Part shown: positions 62,100 to 64,000 of the stretch, piece by piece | Layout: each line of letters opens with the position of its first letter | How positions within the stretch are numbered: the stretch's first letter is position 1 | NCBI GenBank assembly: GCA_003971905.1 | Contig: RSEE01000005.1 | Location: 620,001-684,000 of the forward strand | Reading direction: 5' to 3' | Source of the DNA: Moniliella sp. 'wahieum' | Taxonomy: Eukaryota > Basidiomycota > Moniliellomycetes > Moniliellales > Moniliellaceae | DNA: 64,000 nt | Translations under genes and position numbers: made by a program | The notes under the pieces: model-generated | What the model saw: only the letters and a program-made list of their open reading frames with translations | Database searches by the model: none | Told to the model about the DNA's origin: nothing

Positions 62100-62142
62100 T
62101 GCATGATGCATGATGCATGATGCATGATGCATGATGCATGAT
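62100..62142. repeat. TGCATGA heptamer array
   Basis: Six exact tandem copies of a unit made of the palindrome ATGCAT plus G. Confidence 0.93.
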
Positions 62143-63383
62143 AGGCTCCCTCTGCCCGAACCCGGAGCATGTGACTGGCCGGATGCCGGTGCCAGCGACC
62201 AGGGTCTTCCGCCCGGCATCTGGCTCGGCAAGGGGTCCACACCGCACACCGAAGCCCTGCCGAAACTTGCCGATGCGGGCTACCACGGGCCACTGCACGG
62301 GGGGGCAGTCAGTGCGCTTGGCGCCAGGCTGCGCAGCAGCGCTGAGCGCACGCAGCTTGGCGTTCCATTATCGCCTGCTTTTCATGCTTGGGCCGAGGCC
62401 GAGCGCTGAGCAGGGGGCTCTCTTGCGAACAGCCCATGCGGCTGCGCAAGGCTGTGCGCACCGAGGGCCACAGCGCGAGGCAGGCGCAGAGGTCCACCGT
62501 CGATCCTGTCATGGTCTTTCTCCTACAGCAGGTGGCTTCTGCCCAACAGGGGCACCTGCCAGACGCAGATAGCATGGGCAAGAGCATGGGGAGCGAAGTG
62601 GCAAGGAAGGGAAGGGAGGAGAGAAGCGCGAGCGGCGCGACAGGGAAGCAGCAAGCAATTTCCGCGGGGGAAGAGGGTGCGCGGGTGTGCGTGCGGTTGG
62701 ACATGGGATGGGCCTGCGAGTGGCTGCTGGTTGTGACGTGACGTGTGACGCCCACGCATGAGTACCACGGATAGAGTACCTGAATGGGGTGAGCGTGAGC
62801 ACGGGCGCTGGGCACTGCGGCGCGGAGGCAGACGAGGGCAGGCACGCAGGAGCAGGATGCCGAGGCAGGCTGCTGGCATCCCAGACAAGGGGAGCTGCGA
62901 GCGCCTGGTATGTGGGGGCGGAGCGCAGACGCTGCTAGGGACGGGGGCCGGCGAAGGCTTGGCGTGGCGCCGAACAGGTGGTGGCATGCGGGAGCTCGGC
63001 AGCGCCTGTGTTGCTCTGGTGGGTGCTAGTAGCATGCCGCCGCAGCCGTCCGAGCCCACGGGCACTGCGGCACCAGCCCACACTCGGCCACTGGCGCCCG
63101 CTCGCTTGCTCGACGCTCGAGCGCACGCTGCGGCACTGCGCAGCTGGCCTCGGCGCCCAGCCGGCAGGGCTGCTACTCGGCAGTACACTGTACAGCAAGC
63201 ACGCCAACCCAGCCCGCGGCTTCGGACGAGCGCTGCCGTCTCTGTCGTGTGCCTGGCCACAGGGCTGGGGTAGCAGGAATGGCCTCCCATGCCACTACCC
63301 TCTCCCGCTCCCTCCCCCTCCACCCCCCAGCACCACCAGCACCACCACCACCCGCCCGTCTTCTCTCCCTCTCCTTCCCTCGC

Positions 63384-64000
63384 ATGTCAGTCACCCGGGC
63401 ACAATGGACCAGCCAATTAGACCAGGCCCTGGTCGAGGCCTTTGCACAAAACACCCCTCTGTCCCAGTCGGTCCTCCTCGGGCCGCAACAGCTTTTGGCC
63501 CGCCGTGGCCCGGGCCATGCCACTGCCCATCCCCGCCAACCACGAGGACGAGCGGGAGCTGTGCGATTCGCTCCGGCATCGACTCAAGCGTCTGCGTCAA
63601 TACGCCGCTCAAATCCATCGTCTCCTCACTCACCCAGCCCAGCTCTTTGTCTGGGACCCCGTCTCCTTCAAGGTTCTCCCTTCCCCCAGCACCCCCACTG
63701 GGCCATCGGATGACACAGCCTGGGCCTGCATCGGCAATGCGACACTGCGCCATCGTCTGCGCCATTCCACCTTCCCCTGGTACCCACGCCTGGTGTTACT
63801 GCTGGATGACGAGGATCGTCGCACAGCACCCTCGCTTTGTCTCTCTCTTCCTTCCTCCGTATCCACCGAGGTAGGGAGCGAGCCATCGGCTCCCAGCTCG
63901 CTGGCTGCCGTTATTGCCTCGCCTGAAGCTTCGAGCTCAGCGCAGAGGGGGCGTAAACGCCGTGCCACCACCGCCTCCTCCTCCGCCTCCTTGTCCTCGA
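63384..64000 (+). CDS. Unrecognised protein, 5' part only
   Basis: The gene starts at ATG 63384 (MSVTRAQWTSQLDQALVEAF) and runs off the window. After one frame change near 63495 it continues with FWPAVARAMPLPIPANH, a helical charged segment (LRHRLKRLRQYAAQIHRL), LFVWDPVSFKVLPSPS and PWYPRLVLLLDDED, then becomes Ser/Ala-rich with a basic RGRKRR patch near 63948-63965, possibly a nuclear localisation signal. Amino-acid composition is that of an ordinary protein rather than chance frame. The family is not recognised. Confidence 0.6.

Larger units (their letters stand above)
57981..63383. other. Repeat-bearing intergenic region of 5.4 kb
   Basis: No gene is recognised over this stretch. Open frames near 59330-59980 and 61890-63320 lack domains and overlap on both strands. 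It carries TGACTAG (58233-58285), TCATGCAC (58478-58510), TGATCGA (58976-58989), TTCAAGC/CACGCGT (61244-61300) and TGCATGA (62100-62142) arrays and a 14-base C tract at 59982-59995. Confidence 0.5.

Overview
The window is GC-rich fungal nuclear DNA. Genes contain short spliceosomal introns (58 to about 155 nt), usually starting GTACGT or GTATGT and carrying a CTAAC or CTGAC branch point. Gene content and the heptanucleotide repeats between genes fit a basidiomycete, perhaps a smut relative (Ustilaginomycotina); this placement is inference. No rRNA or tRNA gene was recognised.

Layout. A mitochondrial-type thioredoxin (233-990, +) is followed by a large RhoGEF with a divided DH domain (2647-6886, +) and an unrecognised low-complexity gene (7716-9372, -). 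NADPH/NADH-type glutamate synthase GLT1 (10272-18542, -) carries a full intein with LAGLIDADG endonuclease motifs. The intein sits inside the 3Fe-4S cysteine motif and itself contains a spliceosomal intron. Then come adenylosuccinate synthetase (20220-21607, -), a succinate dehydrogenase anchor subunit (22288-22963, -) and a Rax2-like polarity landmark protein that appears to end in an SH3 domain (24073-29528, -). UBR1, the N-degron E3 ligase (31221-38078, +), runs tail to tail with a 2-Cys peroxiredoxin (38777-39431, -). A gene-free, AT-richer stretch of about 5 kb (40321-45480) follows. Next are a Gcn4-like bZIP factor (46129-47563, +), a compact LTR element without recognisable coding capacity (48892-52265), an unrecognised coiled-coil protein (53704-55591, -), a membrane-anchored GH30 glucanase (56112-57980, -), over 5 kb of repeat-bearing intergenic DNA and the start of an unrecognised gene cut by the window edge (63384-64000, +).

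The genes do not form one pathway. GLT1 makes glutamate, a bZIP of the Gcn4 type would be expected to regulate amino-acid genes, thioredoxin and peroxiredoxin belong to the same redox relay, and RhoGEF plus Rax2 act in cell polarity. These links are from family knowledge; co-regulation is not shown.

Two sequence-wide observations matter. First, many conserved genes change reading frame every few hundred bases, nearly always as if one base were missing. This looks like sequencing error and makes every exon model approximate. Second, intergenic DNA is dotted with heptamer arrays built from a six-base palindrome of form A-NNNN-T plus a single G or C. At least seven different palindromes follow this same rule.
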